Source: Allokutzneria sp. A3M-2-11 16
Lineage (GTDB): Bacteria > Actinomycetota > Actinomycetes > Mycobacteriales > Pseudonocardiaceae
Assembly: GCF_024213555.1 (NCBI RefSeq)
Contig: NZ_JANAVO010000009.1
Coordinates: 124,001 to 188,000, forward strand
Direction of reading: 5' to 3'
Length of the DNA stretch: 64,000 bases
The translations under genes and the position numbers were made by a program. Positions 11,396-20,717 of this stretch are shown here, piece by piece. Below the pieces are notes generated by a model. That model ran no database searches, was not told where the DNA came from, and was given only the letters and a program-made list of their open reading frames with translations. Position 1 is the stretch's first letter. Each line of letters opens with the position of its first letter.

Positions 11396-13819
11396 TCAGA
11401 CCGCGGCCACGGCCTCGGCGGTCCGCGTGGCCGGGCGATGACGGTGCTGCTGGTGCGGCTGCCCGGCCTTGGGGAGCTGGGCCCGGACCACGTCGCGGAC
11501 CAGCTCCGGGCTGAAGACGTAGACCAGCTCACCGTTGATGGCGCGAGTCCTGGCCCGGCGCAGGAACTCCTGTCGTTCCAGGCGTTCCAGGCTCAGCGCC
11601 ACCTCGTCGGCCCCGCGCCCGCCGACCTCCGCGACTCCGGAGGCCCGCACGGTGTCGCCGAGCACCGCGGCGTCCCGCAGCACGGCTTTGTCGGCCGGGG
11701 GCAACGTGTCGACCCGCGCCGCCACCGTTCTGCGGACGACGCTCGGCAGCGCCACTTCGCCGCCGTTGCGGATCGCCCGCGCGTACTCGATCGCGAACAG
11801 CGGGTTTCCCCCGAGCCGGACCGCCAGCGCCGCACGGCGTTCGGGCGTCCACCGGCCGTCCAGCATCGAGTCCAGCACCGTCGTCATCGCCTCGTCCGAC
11901 AGCGGCGCCAGCGTCATCGTCGTGCTGTCGCGACCGCCGTCGGACCACCCCGGCCGCCGTTGCGGCAGTTCGGGCCGAGCCGTCGCGATCACCAGCAACG
12001 GCACCGAACCCACGTCGCGGACGAGGCCGCTCACGAAGTCCAGCAGCCGGTCGTCCGCGCGATGCAGATCGGGCATGACCACGACCAGCGGGGCATGGGC
12101 GGCGAGTTCTCTGACCAGGCGTCGCAGCATCGCCACGCTTTCGCCACCGCCGGCCCACGTGGGCGTCCCGGTGTGGAACACCGCGGGCGCCAGCAGTCCG
12201 TCGATCATCCGGTCGGCGAGGCCGCCGGCGCCGACCAGCTCGCGCACGGTCGCCACGAGCTTGGTCCGGGCCTGGACAACCGAATCGGTGCCGACGATGC
12301 CCGCGCAGCCCCGCACCAGCTGGGCGAGCGCATGAGGAAAGCCCTGCTCGCTGAGGCGCGGAAGCTCGACCGTCAGCAGGCGGGCACCCACATCGGCCGA
12401 CGCGAGGGACCTGGCGAACTCACCGATCAGGCGGTCCTTTCCCATACCTGCCTCGCCCAGCACGGTGACCAGGTGCGGGCGGCGGCTGCGCACGGTCCGG
12501 CTCAGCACGCCACGGAGCTGGTCGAGATCGTGCTCGCGGTCGAGAAAGGGCAGCGCGCCCGGCACCGGCTGTTCGCGCACCGCCTCCGCGGTCGCGTCGC
12601 ACATCCAGACCGAACCGCCTCGCACGGCCGAGATCCGCAGTACGCCGGTGTCCACGACCGCTCCCACCAAGGACTGGTTCCCGACCAGCGCTTCACCGGT
12701 GGTGACGGCGATGCGGAGATCGGCGCGCCGCTCGCGAGTGAGCCGGTCCTTGATGGCCAGCGCCGTGCGCACCGCCCGCGCGGGGTCGTCGCAGTGGGTG
12801 CGGGGCACCCCGAAGGCCGCCAGCACGATCGACCCGGCGGAGCCGAACACGACCCCGCCCGCTCGTTCGACCTCGGCGTGCACGGCCGCGGTGACGTCCA
12901 GCGATGCGCGGCCGACGTCCTCGGGGTCGGCGTCGGCCCGCTGCACAGCCGCGACCGCCAGCACGCTGACCAACCGGCGCTCGGCCATGTTCTCGGCCGG
13001 ACGCATCTCGGCGAGCACCAGCTTGGGCACCGCCGACGCCGTGCCGCCGTCGCGCGCGGGCAGCCGCAGCGCCACGTCGTGCACCAGGATCGCCTGCTCC
13101 AGGTCCCGCAGCTCACGACCTGGTTCGAGCCCGAGGCCCTCGATCAGCGCGGACCGCGTGCGCCGGTAGACCTGGAGGGCTTCGACGTGCCTGCCACAGC
13201 GGTACAACGCGGTCATCAGCTGCCCGCACAGGCGTTCGCGGTGCGGCTCGGCCTCGAAGAGCGCCTCCAGCTCGCCCAGTACCTCCGCGTGCTTGCCGGT
13301 GGACAGCTCGGCCTCGAAGCGGTCCTCCATGACGGAGACCCGCGCATCCTCCAGCTGTTCCAGCTCCGGCCAGGCCACACCCGCCTCGACCAGATCGGCC
13401 AGCGCCGGGCCGCGCCACAGCGCCGCTGCCTCGCGCAATACCCGGGCCGCCCGGTCCGGATCATTCTCCAGCGCCGCCCTGCCAATGTTTGCAAATTCCT
13501 GGAAACGGAACAGATCAATGTGAACGGGGTCGATCCGCAACACATAACCGGGCGACCGGGTGAGCAGCACAGGAAAGCTCGACGAATCCTTCTTCGGCGC
13601 CAGCGCGAAGCGCAGCCCGGAAACGGCGTTCTGCACCATCTTGCGCCCGCTGGCCGGCACCTCGTCCGGCCAGAGCGCCTTGACCAGCCTGCTCAGCGGG
13701 ACCGCCTCGTTCGCGTGCAAGAGCAGGAACCCGAGGACGGCGCGCTGCCGCATCCCCTTCAGCGAAACAGTGGAACGGCCACTGACCACTTCGAGCGCCC
13801 CGAGCACGTTGAATCGCAT
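11396..13819 (-). CDS. SARP-family transcriptional activator with cyclase-homology and ATPase domains
   Basis: This 807-residue regulator has an N-terminal OmpR-type winged helix (about 1-95) and a BTAD domain (about 95-245), together the SARP signature. It continues with a class III nucleotide-cyclase homology region (about 290-400) and an AAA/NB-ARC-like ATPase domain. SARPs bind heptamer repeats and activate biosynthetic gene clusters. The start ATG 13819 follows a strong AGGAGG. The Walker A reads GEAGMGKD (near 458), so the Ser/Thr after Lys is Asp; Walker B-like VVVMPDLHRAD lies near 585. The C-terminal TPR region of AfsR-type proteins is absent. It is first in the unit with the TIR-like and condensation genes, so it is the likely pathway-specific activator. 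Confidence 0.9.
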   Translation of the reverse strand: MRFNVLGALEVVSGRSTVSLKGMRQRAVLGFLLLHANEAVPLSRLVKALWPDEVPASGRKMVQNAVSGLRFALAPKKDSSSFPVLLTRSPGYVLRIDPVHIDLFRFQEFANIGRAALENDPDRAARVLREAAALWRGPALADLVEAGVAWPELEQLEDARVSVMEDRFEAELSTGKHAEVLGELEALFEAEPHRERLCGQLMTALYRCGRHVEALQVYRRTRSALIEGLGLEPGRELRDLEQAILVHDVALRLPARDGGTASAVPKLVLAEMRPAENMAERRLVSVLAVAAVQRADADPEDVGRASLDVTAAVHAEVERAGGVVFGSAGSIVLAAFGVPRTHCDDPARAVRTALAIKDRLTRERRADLRIAVTTGEALVGNQSLVGAVVDTGVLRISAVRGGSVWMCDATAEAVREQPVPGALPFLDREHDLDQLRGVLSRTVRSRRPHLVTVLGEAGMGKDRLIGEFARSLASADVGARLLTVELPRLSEQGFPHALAQLVRGCAGIVGTDSVVQARTKLVATVRELVGAGGLADRMIDGLLAPAVFHTGTPTWAGGGESVAMLRRLVRELAAHAPLVVVMPDLHRADDRLLDFVSGLVRDVGSVPLLVIATARPELPQRRPGWSDGGRDSTTMTLAPLSDEAMTTVLDSMLDGRWTPERRAALAVRLGGNPLFAIEYARAIRNGGEVALPSVVRRTVAARVDTLPPADKAVLRDAAVLGDTVRASGVAEVGGRGADEVALSLERLERQEFLRRARTRAINGELVYVFSPELVRDVVRAQLPKAGQPHQQHRHRPATRTAEAVAAV

Positions 13820-13904
13820 CGAGCCACCTCCTAAAACACCCGGAAACGGGTACCAGGAGTCCACCCCATTCCACCGAATAACGGAAGACCGACGGGTGAA
13901 CATT

Positions 13905-13960
13905 GGCAGAAAGCTCGAACTGAAGATTCAACACATTTTATAATAGAGGTATCGGAAACA
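13905..13960. promoter_or_regulatory. A+T-rich promoter island upstream of the SARP gene
   Basis: An unusually A+T-rich stretch contains TATAAT on the plus strand (about 13938) and TATTAT on the minus strand. It lies about 110 bases ahead of the SARP start and is the best candidate for that gene's promoter. A start site and -35 box are not clear. Confidence 0.4.
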
Positions 13961-14020
13961 CTAGTCTCACACAATCGGCGTCCAAACCTCCGCGCTGGCC
14001 ACTTGAACGGGTCGGGCCGG

Positions 14021-14373
14021 TTACGCGTGCCGGGCGGCGGCGTGCAGGACCGCCTCAACCGAGCGGTCGACGTCGGCCTCGGCGGTGGACCAGTTCGACA
14101 CCGAGATCCGCATCCACCGGCGGCCCCGCCACACGGTCCCGCCGAACCGCACGAGCACCTGGTTGAGCACGACCTCGTTGCCGATCCGCGCGCCACGCGC
14201 CCGGAGCCCGTCGGCGAAGCGGCGGGCGAGCTGGGGCCCACAGGGGAAAGGCCCGTGCCCGGCGCGAGCACTCCGGCACGGTGTCCATGCCGTTGCGCAG
14301 CCCGTCCGCGGGTTCCACGATGTAGGGCCCACGAGTCGGTGTGTTCGACGCCCGCCATCAGCGGCCGGAAAGC
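14021..14373 (-). pseudogene. Decayed PLP-dependent amino acid decarboxylase remnant
   Basis: Three consecutive pieces of a group II PLP decarboxylase (aromatic amino acid/glutamate type) can be read on the minus strand in different frames. First is FRPLMAGVEHTDSW (about 14373-14329), which normally precedes the PLP-lysine segment. Next is MDTVPECSRRARAFPLWA (about 14290-14235). Last is the C-terminus from LARRFADGL through VVLNQVLVRFGG and WMRISVSNWST to the stop at 14021. The lysine-containing TDAHKW segment and the whole N-terminal two thirds are missing. At least two frame changes and a deletion separate the pieces, so it cannot be functional. Confidence 0.8.
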
Positions 14374-14444
14374 GGGTATAGCACGAATCGATCGACGTTC
14401 GATTTCACTGCGCATTGCCGCACAAGAAGAACTTCTATGGCGAA

Positions 14445-14603
14445 TCAGGAAGAGTTCGCCACTCCGGGGTCGGCGAGAACCCGAACCTCAGTCGGTTGCG
14501 CGGTGACCGGCGGCTGGACGCAGCCGGACACCGCGCCCCAGCCGAGGGGCAGGATCGCCCGCGCCACCGCGGCCAGGATCAGCCAGCTCCGGTCGTCGTT
14601 CAC
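14445..14603 (-). CDS. Possible 52-residue small hydrophobic protein
   Basis: From GTG 14603, preceded by AAGGGGG, a 52-codon frame encodes a short N-terminal hydrophilic stretch, a hydrophobic segment (about residues 5-25: WLILAAVARAILPLGWG) and a polar tail. It could be a small membrane peptide, but the reading frame may be chance in GC-rich DNA. It lies in the otherwise empty 14.37-14.77 kb gap, in which I see no other gene. Confidence 0.25.
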   Translation of the reverse strand: MNDDRSWLILAAVARAILPLGWGAVSGCVQPPVTAQPTEVRVLADPGVANSS

Positions 14604-14770
14604 CCCAGCGATCCCCCTTGAGTGGATGAGGGCTCCGAGTGAACCGGCGCACCGCGGGGCAAGACGTCCGCTCGGCTGCCGACAGGACGTCACCCGGCCC
14701 GCCACCTGCTGTGATAGATCTTGGAGAGCGGTGATCACCGGACACCGAGCGGACAAATCTGGAGGGCGTC

Positions 14771-17223
14771 GTGGGCAGGGGCCGTCCGATCACCCGCACC
14801 TGGTGGCCCGCGGAAGGCGCGCACCGCGCCCTGCTGGAGCACTACGACGAGATCCACGCGGCGCACCGGCTGCCGTCCCTAGCCGAGATCATCGAGGCGG
14901 GCCGGGCGAAGCAGCTCGGGCTGGACAGCCGTGACCGGATCAACGTCATCCTGACCGGCAAGGCGCTGCCCGCCGACGAGGAGCAGGCCGAGCGGCTGGC
15001 GCGGGCCCTGGGTGGCGGTGCGGAGGAGGGCGTGCGCGCGGCGGTGCTCTGGCGCGCGGCGCGGGCCGACCAGCGGCACCGGCCCGCCGGGCCACCCGCC
15101 GACGAGCTGGACAGGCTGGACGAGTTGGACGAGATCGCCGACCGGCTGGCCGAGACGATGTCCGCGCAGTGGGCCAAGGCGGCGACCGACCGGTTGCTCC
15201 GCGAGCCGTCGCCGATGGCGGTGGAGTGGCGGCGCTGCGGCGAACCCGTCGTCGGTCCGGTCGCCGACGCCACCGCGGTCCGCTCCGACGGCTCCTCCTT
15301 CGAGCCGCTGCCCGGCACGAAGCGGCTCACCCCCGGCCAGCTCCGGCACGGCGACCGCGCGGGCCTGCTCAAGGTCTACGGCGGGCTCGTCTCGGGACGG
15401 CTGGTCATCGTCGGCGGCCCGGGCTCCGGCAAGAGCTCGGCCGCGGTGCTGCTCCTGCTCGACGCGCTGCGGCAACGCGAGCGGGCCACCCCGAGGCGCG
15501 GCGGCGCGTTCCCGTCCCGACGCTGTTCACGCTGCGGGACTGGGACCCGGTCACCACCCCGGTCTCCGACTGGATCAGCGCCAAGCTCAGCGAACAGACC
15601 CCGCTGCTGCGCGGGCGGCGAGGAGGCCGCTTCGCCAGGAGCCTGGTGGAGCGGGGCCGGGTCGCGGTGTTCCTCGACGGCCTGGACGAGATGCCCGAGG
15701 CCGCCCGCGCCCCCGCGCTCCAGGCGCTCAGCGAACAGGCCACGTTCCGGCTGGTCCTGCTCTCGCGCACGGCCGAGCTGGCCGACTCCGCGCGGCGCCA
15801 CACGCTGACCAGCGCCGTCGCCGTCGAACTGCGACCGCTCGCGGCGGCGGAGGCGGCCCGCTACCTGCTGCGGCCCTTCACCGATCGCCCGCCGCGCGCG
15901 TGGCGGGACCTCGCCGACACCCTGACCGACCAGCCGGACAGCCCGTTGGCCCAGGCGCTGACCAGTCCGCTGCGCGTCACCCTGGTCCGCGACGTCTACG
16001 GCTCCTCGGCCGCGCCCGGTCCGGTCGACGAGCTCATGGACACCGACCGCTTCCGCGACGTGGACGCCATCTCCCGGCACCTGTTGGAGCACACCGTTCC
16101 CGCCGCCTACACGTCGCGTCCGGGAAGACCACCCGCTCCGTACACAGTGGACACCGCGCGCCGCACGCTCACCCACATCGCGCGTTGTCTCCGCGCTCAG
16201 GACGACAACCGCGACCTCACGTGGTGGACCGTCGCGTCGTGGCTGCCCGCCTGGCGGCGCATCGCGCTGAGCGTGCTCGGCGGAATGCTGCTCAGCGGGC
16301 TCGTCTTCGGCACGGCCGGCCTGCTGCTGAGCGGATTCCAGACCTGGCCTGGCGTCTGGTTCAGGAGCACGTACTGGTTCGCGCTCATCCTCGGAGCACC
16401 GGCCAGTCTCGCGGTGGCGCTCGCCTTCAACCTCACCCAGCGCCGACGCGGAGTGGTCACGGCCGCGGCGTCCGGGGTCGGCGTGTCACTGGTGCTCGGT
16501 CTCGTCCTCGGCGGCTGGGCGCTGAGCGTGTCCACGTTCGGGTTGACGTTCGCGGTCGCTTACGGCGTCACCGCCAGGAACCGGGGCGCAGCCGCGATGA
16601 AATCGCTCAACGTCGGTCGCGGTCTGACCTCCGCGCGCCGGGTGCGATCGGCGGTTCTGCTCGGGCTCGCCTTCGGGCTCGCGGACGGCGCGTTCGGCAC
16701 CGTCGCCTACCTGGTCCGCGGTGTCCACGACCTGTCGACCGCCCTCGGGTTCGGGCTCAACGGCCTGCTCGCGTGCCTGCTCATCGTCACGCCCGTGCTC
16801 TGGTCGACCGGCGCGTTCGTCGACGACCCCGCCTCGGCGAGCACGCACCCGGCCGACCCCGTCCAGTCGTGGCGCGGCGATTTCCGGCTGTGGTCGGTGG
16901 TGGGGGTCGCGAGCGGTGTCATCAGCGGGATCAACGCGGGGCTGGCTTACCAGGCACCCGTGTACGGCTTCGGTGGCGAGGGGATCGGCACGCTCGCGGA
17001 CGTCCTGGTCGGCGGGGTGTGCCACGGGCTGGTCATCGGCGTCATCCTCGGGCGCGCCTGGATGACGACCGTGACCCAGGTCTGGTTCGCGGTGCGCTAC
17101 CGCACGCCGCCGCGCCTGATGCGGTTCCTCGAAGACAGCCGGGAGCGGCACCTGCTGCGGGCGGTCGGCTCGACGTACCAGTTCCGGCACGCGACGTTCC
17201 AGGACCACCTCGCCGACAGCTGA
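14771..17223 (+). pseudogene. NACHT-type membrane ATPase, split by a frameshift near 15490
   Basis: Start GTG 14771 follows GGAGGG. The N-terminus has a helix-turn-helix-like segment (about 30-80). A NACHT/STAND ATPase core follows, with Walker A GGPGSGKSS near residue 213 in the first frame. The protein continues in the -1 frame from about 15490 with PVPTLFTLRDWD, Walker B VAVFLDGLDEMPE, then eight or nine membrane segments and a C-terminus ending FRHATFQDHLADS. One base appears missing in the ACCCCGAGG run; restoring it joins both halves into one protein of about 817 residues, normal for actinobacterial NACHT membrane proteins. It may be a real mutation or a sequencing error in a C run. Such proteins are signalling or defence STAND ATPases. 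Confidence 0.8.
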
Positions 17224-17224
17224 C

Positions 17225-18589
17225 TCAGTCGCGGTCCTCGATCTCGGCGTCGAGTTCACCGCGCCGCACGGCGGCCACCAGCTCCGCGTGGTCGGCTTCG
17301 ACGGCGTCGGCGTAGCGGACCGCGTAGCCGCCAACGGCCTCGTCGAGTTCGGCGTCCTCCCCGCAGTAGCCCGCGAGCACGCGGGGGTCGGCGGAGCGGC
17401 AGTGGGCCCGCGCCAGCAACGCGCCCGCGAGCCTGCCGTAGTCGTCGAGGTGGTCCTCGCGCAGCGCGGTCGGGTCGATGTCGCCCTTCATGTTGCGGAA
17501 CTGGCGCACGATGTAGTGCCGACCGTCCACTGTGGTCCATCCGAGCAGGAGATCGGACTCGGCCTGGACCAGGCGGGCGCCGTCCACGACGCGCTTGCCC
17601 TCGTGCGCGTGCGGCGGCACGTCCAGGTACCGCTCAAGGCTTGACGGTGTCACCTGCTTCACCTGGAGCACCAGAGCGTCGTTTTCGTTGCCGTGCAACA
17701 GGACCAGGTAGTTGCGCAGTCCGACGCTCCCGGTGCCGACAACGCGGAACGCGATATCGGCGATCGCGTAGCGGGTGATCAGCCCGCGCCGCGACTCGCG
17801 CAGTGTGCCCACGTAGTCCGACAATCCGTCCGCGACCATCCGCGCGGTCTCGCTGGTGACGTGCCGCAGCACCGGCAGGTCCTCGACGAAGCCACCGTCC
17901 GCGGTCCACTTCGCCGCGACCTTGGCGCTGGTGTTCTTCCGCGCCTTCTTCGACGCCTTCTCGAAGTCGTCAAGCAGTTCGTCCGCCTTCAGCGTGCTGA
18001 TCGTGGCGGCGTCGGCGAGCGCGTTCCACGCCTCCAGGAACGGCATCTCGGCCAGCCGCGCCATGGTCCCGCGGTACGCGCGCACGGCGTCCTCGGCGGC
18101 CCTCGCGCAGCCGTCCTCGGACACCCCGCCCTCGCGCCCGGCGAGGACGAGGCTCGCCGCGAGCCGCTTGAGGTCCCACTCCCACGGACCGGGCACGGTC
18201 TCGTCGAAGTCGTTGATGTCCATGATGATCCGGCCCTCGTTGGTGCCGAAGAGCCCGAAGTTCGCCGCGTGCGCGTCACCGCAGATCTGCGCGGTCACCC
18301 CGCTGGCCGGTGTGCCCGCGAGGTCGGCGGCCATCAGCCCGGCCGATCCGCGGAAGAACGCGAACGGCGAGGCCAGCATCCGCCCCACGCGCAGCGGCGT
18401 CAGCTCCGGCAGCCGTGGCGCGTTGGTGGCGCGGACGAACTCCACCGCCGTCGGCCGACCGGCACCGAGCGCGTCGTGGTCGTGCAGCTTCGGCCGAACG
18501 TCCCCGCGCAGATCACGCCCGCGCGCGTAGACCTCGGCAGGCTTGACCCAGGGCTGGAACACCGTCTGTCCGTCCACGCCCTCCATCAT
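17225..18589 (-). CDS. DUF2252 family protein
   Basis: This 454-residue protein belongs to the DUF2252 family, which has a kinase-like (aminoglycoside phosphotransferase-type) fold. Visible features are ICGDAHAANFGLFG near 105-120 followed by MDINDFDETVPGPWEWDLKRLAAS. These resemble the GDxHxxN and DxD/DFD catalytic and metal-binding elements of the phosphotransferase fold. The family's substrate is not known. Translation can start at ATG 18589 or at the adjacent ATG 18586. The stop codon sits one base from the stop of the converging NACHT gene, with no room for a separate terminator. Confidence 0.85.
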   Translation of the reverse strand: MMEGVDGQTVFQPWVKPAEVYARGRDLRGDVRPKLHDHDALGAGRPTAVEFVRATNAPRLPELTPLRVGRMLASPFAFFRGSAGLMAADLAGTPASGVTAQICGDAHAANFGLFGTNEGRIIMDINDFDETVPGPWEWDLKRLAASLVLAGREGGVSEDGCARAAEDAVRAYRGTMARLAEMPFLEAWNALADAATISTLKADELLDDFEKASKKARKNTSAKVAAKWTADGGFVEDLPVLRHVTSETARMVADGLSDYVGTLRESRRGLITRYAIADIAFRVVGTGSVGLRNYLVLLHGNENDALVLQVKQVTPSSLERYLDVPPHAHEGKRVVDGARLVQAESDLLLGWTTVDGRHYIVRQFRNMKGDIDPTALREDHLDDYGRLAGALLARAHCRSADPRVLAGYCGEDAELDEAVGGYAVRYADAVEADHAELVAAVRRGELDAEIEDRD

Positions 18590-18643
18590 GCACAAGTCAC
18601 CGCCCCCATGACCGCGTCAGCACTCCGCCCCGCGAGTACGGGT

Positions 18644-18656
18644 GTCTTCAAGTACC
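18644..18656. repeat. GTCTTCAAGTACC intergenic repeat, copy 1
   Basis: In the 119-bp gap between the DUF2252 start and the next gene's stop, GTCTTCAAGTACC is followed by a C-rich run and an A run. The same core recurs about 34.5 kb away at 53115, 53211 and 53247. Otherwise the gap shows nothing recognisable. Confidence 0.5.
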
Positions 18657-18708
18657 CCCGACCCCACCCAAAACGGTCGCAAACCGCTACAAACCCCACG
18701 CACAGCGT

Positions 18709-19425
18709 TCACAGGTGCTTGGCGAAGAACTCCAGGGTCCGGCTCCACGCCAGGTCGGCGGCGGGCTTGTCGTAGAGGGACGGCGCGTCCCAGTTGGAGA
18801 ACGCGTGGCCCGCGTCGTAGCGCAGCACCTCGACGTCCGCGTGCCCCGCGAAGGCGGCCTCGACCTCGTCCACCCGCTCCTGGGGGATGTAGGGGTCGTT
18901 GGCGCCGTAGTGGAACAGCATCGGGAAGTCGACCTTCTCGCTGCCCGCCGCGACATCGCTGATCGCCGAACCGTAGTAGGACACCACGGCGTTCGGCCCG
19001 CGACCATCCACACGGGACTGCGTCGCGAACAGGTACGCCAACGTCCCGCCGAGGCAGAACCCGACCCCGCCGACCTTCCCGTCGCACTCCGGCATCGCCA
19101 GGAGGTGCGCGAAGGTCGAGGTGATGTCCTCGGCCACCAAGGCGTGGTCGAGCTGCTGCGACAGGTTCATCCCCTCGGCGAGCCCGGACTCGTCCTTGCT
19201 CTCGAACCGCCGCTGCACCCGCCAGAACACGTCCGGGACGAGCACCACGTAGCCCTGCCCGGCCAGCTGCTCCGCCAGACCGCGCATGTTGTCGTTGATC
19301 CCGAAGATCTCCTGGAACAGCAGGATCCCCGCGGCGGGCGTGGTGGCCGGAACGGCGCAGTACGCGTCGAAGTTCTGACCGTCGTGGGACTCGACGCGCT
19401 CATAACGGGACATGGCTGCACTCAT
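18709..19425 (-). CDS. Dienelactone hydrolase family protein
   Basis: This 238-residue alpha/beta hydrolase has all three parts of the dienelactone hydrolase triad. The nucleophile is Cys in GFCLGG (about residue 125), the acid is Asp in GANDPYIP, and the His is in DAGHAF. The family hydrolyses dienelactones in chlorocatechol degradation, but many actinobacterial members have other or unknown ester substrates. The start ATG 19425 follows GGTGGGGGG; a second in-frame ATG at 19413 is possible. It stands alone, with a 63-bp palindromic repeat just upstream. Confidence 0.9.
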   Translation of the reverse strand: MSAAMSRYERVESHDGQNFDAYCAVPATTPAAGILLFQEIFGINDNMRGLAEQLAGQGYVVLVPDVFWRVQRRFESKDESGLAEGMNLSQQLDHALVAEDITSTFAHLLAMPECDGKVGGVGFCLGGTLAYLFATQSRVDGRGPNAVVSYYGSAISDVAAGSEKVDFPMLFHYGANDPYIPQERVDEVEAAFAGHADVEVLRYDAGHAFSNWDAPSLYDKPAADLAWSRTLEFFAKHL

Positions 19426-19463
19426 CCCCCCACCCTAAGCCCGCCCCCGCCCAGCCCTCTTTC

Positions 19464-19526
19464 GCCCGTTTCGTACTCATAGCCGGGAAGAGAGCGCTCC
19501 CAAATCCCGCTATGAGTACGAAACGG
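19464..19526. repeat. 63-bp palindromic intergenic repeat, copy 1
   Basis: Near-perfect palindrome with arms CCCGTTTCGTACTCATAGC and the reverse complement, and a GAGCGCTC centre. Copies 2 and 3 are at 41196-41258 and 54344-54406. Copy 1 lies in opposite orientation to copies 2 and 3, judged from the asymmetric centre. It shares an extra flank (ATTGGTTTGGACCA) with copy 3. Confidence 0.95.
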
Positions 19527-19590
19527 GATTGGTTTGGACCACTGCGGCCGACGGGTGGGTGGGCGCGGGGTCGAGGAGCACAGCCCGAGC

Positions 19591-20574
19591 TTAGCGTGAC
19601 GCGGCTTCCAGCAAGGACAGGCCGCAGCCGGTGATGCTGTGCAACGCCGACCCGCCGCGGCGCTGCGTGACGATCAGGCCCGCGTCGCGCAGCACGGTGG
19701 CGTGCTGGCTGGCGCCCGCTGGCGAGATGGCCAGGCGCACGGCCAGCTCGGTCGTGCTCACCCCGGGCCGGGCGGCGATGGCCTCCAGCACCACGGCGCG
19801 GGTCTTGCCCAGCAGCGCGACCAGGGACCGGGTGCCCGACATCTTCCGCAGCGCCGGGTCCGACCAGCCGGGGGTGCGCTCGACCGGGTAGACCAGCACC
19901 GGGTCCCGGTTGGCGTCCTTGAGCGTGACCGGGGTCTTCCAGCAGAAGAACGACGGCACCAGGGTCAGGCCGCGCCCGCCGAGGTGCAGGTCCTGCTCGA
20001 CGGGGTAGTCGACCTCCAGCGTCGGGGACCGCCACCGCACGCTGGGGTGCAGGTGGTTGAGCACGCCCTCGACGCCGGAGCCCAGCATCGCCTGGAACCG
20101 GGTCTGCCGGTCGGCGTTGATCTGCGCGGTCATGGTGTTCCAGTACGGCTGGAGCGCGTAGGAGAAGTAGTGCCGCACGGTGCGGTCGAGCAGGCCCAGC
20201 ACCTCCGAGTCACCGGTCGCCAGGCGCTTGACCGGCGTCGGCAGCGGCTGCTCCGATGCCAGTTCGGAGACGTCCTCGTGCAGGAACCGCCCCGAGGTGT
20301 TGAGCAGCCGGTCCAGCGCGGTGGTCAGGTCCTTCGCCCCGACGGTGGGCGTGAGGAAGTCCGCGGAGTACCCGCGCGCGGGCGCCAGCGTGGTGAGCAG
20401 CCGCACGGACGGGGTGGCCTGGCTGCGCACCCTGGACCGCCACTGGCCGAACGGGATCTCACCGTCGCTCTTCTGCAGCATGTGGACGCTGAGCAGCGTC
20501 TCCCACAGCGGGTCGGGCGCGTCGAGCACTCGCACGCGCGCGAGGTCGTCCGCTTCGAAATGGATGCGCAACAT
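19591..20574 (-). CDS. ArsR-like winged-helix transcriptional regulator
   Basis: This 327-residue protein has a C-terminal ArsR/HTH_20-type winged helix (about 250-325: STTELAVRLAISPAGASQHATVLRDAGLIVTQRRG). Ahead of it is a long N-terminal region of the DUF5937-like type found in actinobacterial regulators, which probably senses a ligand. Start ATG 20574 was chosen because the conserved MLRIHFEADDLARVR begins there. It is divergent from an alpha/beta hydrolase across 143 bp that hold two palindromes, so it probably controls itself and that hydrolase. No metal-binding cysteine cluster is visible, so metal sensing is unlikely. Confidence 0.85.
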   Translation of the reverse strand: MLRIHFEADDLARVRVLDAPDPLWETLLSVHMLQKSDGEIPFGQWRSRVRSQATPSVRLLTTLAPARGYSADFLTPTVGAKDLTTALDRLLNTSGRFLHEDVSELASEQPLPTPVKRLATGDSEVLGLLDRTVRHYFSYALQPYWNTMTAQINADRQTRFQAMLGSGVEGVLNHLHPSVRWRSPTLEVDYPVEQDLHLGGRGLTLVPSFFCWKTPVTLKDANRDPVLVYPVERTPGWSDPALRKMSGTRSLVALLGKTRAVVLEAIAARPGVSTTELAVRLAISPAGASQHATVLRDAGLIVTQRRGGSALHSITGCGLSLLEAASR

Positions 20575-20639
20575 ATCTACCTGCCCCCAGGTTTGTTCCC
20601 CGAACGCGGCATCTTGGTCCGCCGCGCCACACACCCGGC

Positions 20640-20673
20640 CACACATGCGTGTGTGCCCGCTGCCCCTAGGGGC
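20640..20673. promoter_or_regulatory. Two palindromes in a divergent promoter, candidate operators
   Basis: CACACATGCGTGTGTG (20640-20655; 6-bp arms, 4-base centre) is followed by the perfect 12-bp palindrome GCCCCTAGGGGC (20662-20673). Both lie between the ArsR-like regulator and the alpha/beta hydrolase. They are plausible binding sites for the regulator; binding is inferred from position only. Confidence 0.45.
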
Positions 20674-20717
20674 CGAGTAGGCGGCGGCCAGGGCGTTCCC
20701 GCCCGCACACTGGCCAC

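Noticed and set aside
19464-19526. Repeat arms as starts of small proteins (MSTKR...)
   Set aside because: Both arms read ATGAGTACGAAACGG outward by symmetry, but the frames that follow differ at each copy and show no conserved peptide, except where nfi follows copy 3.
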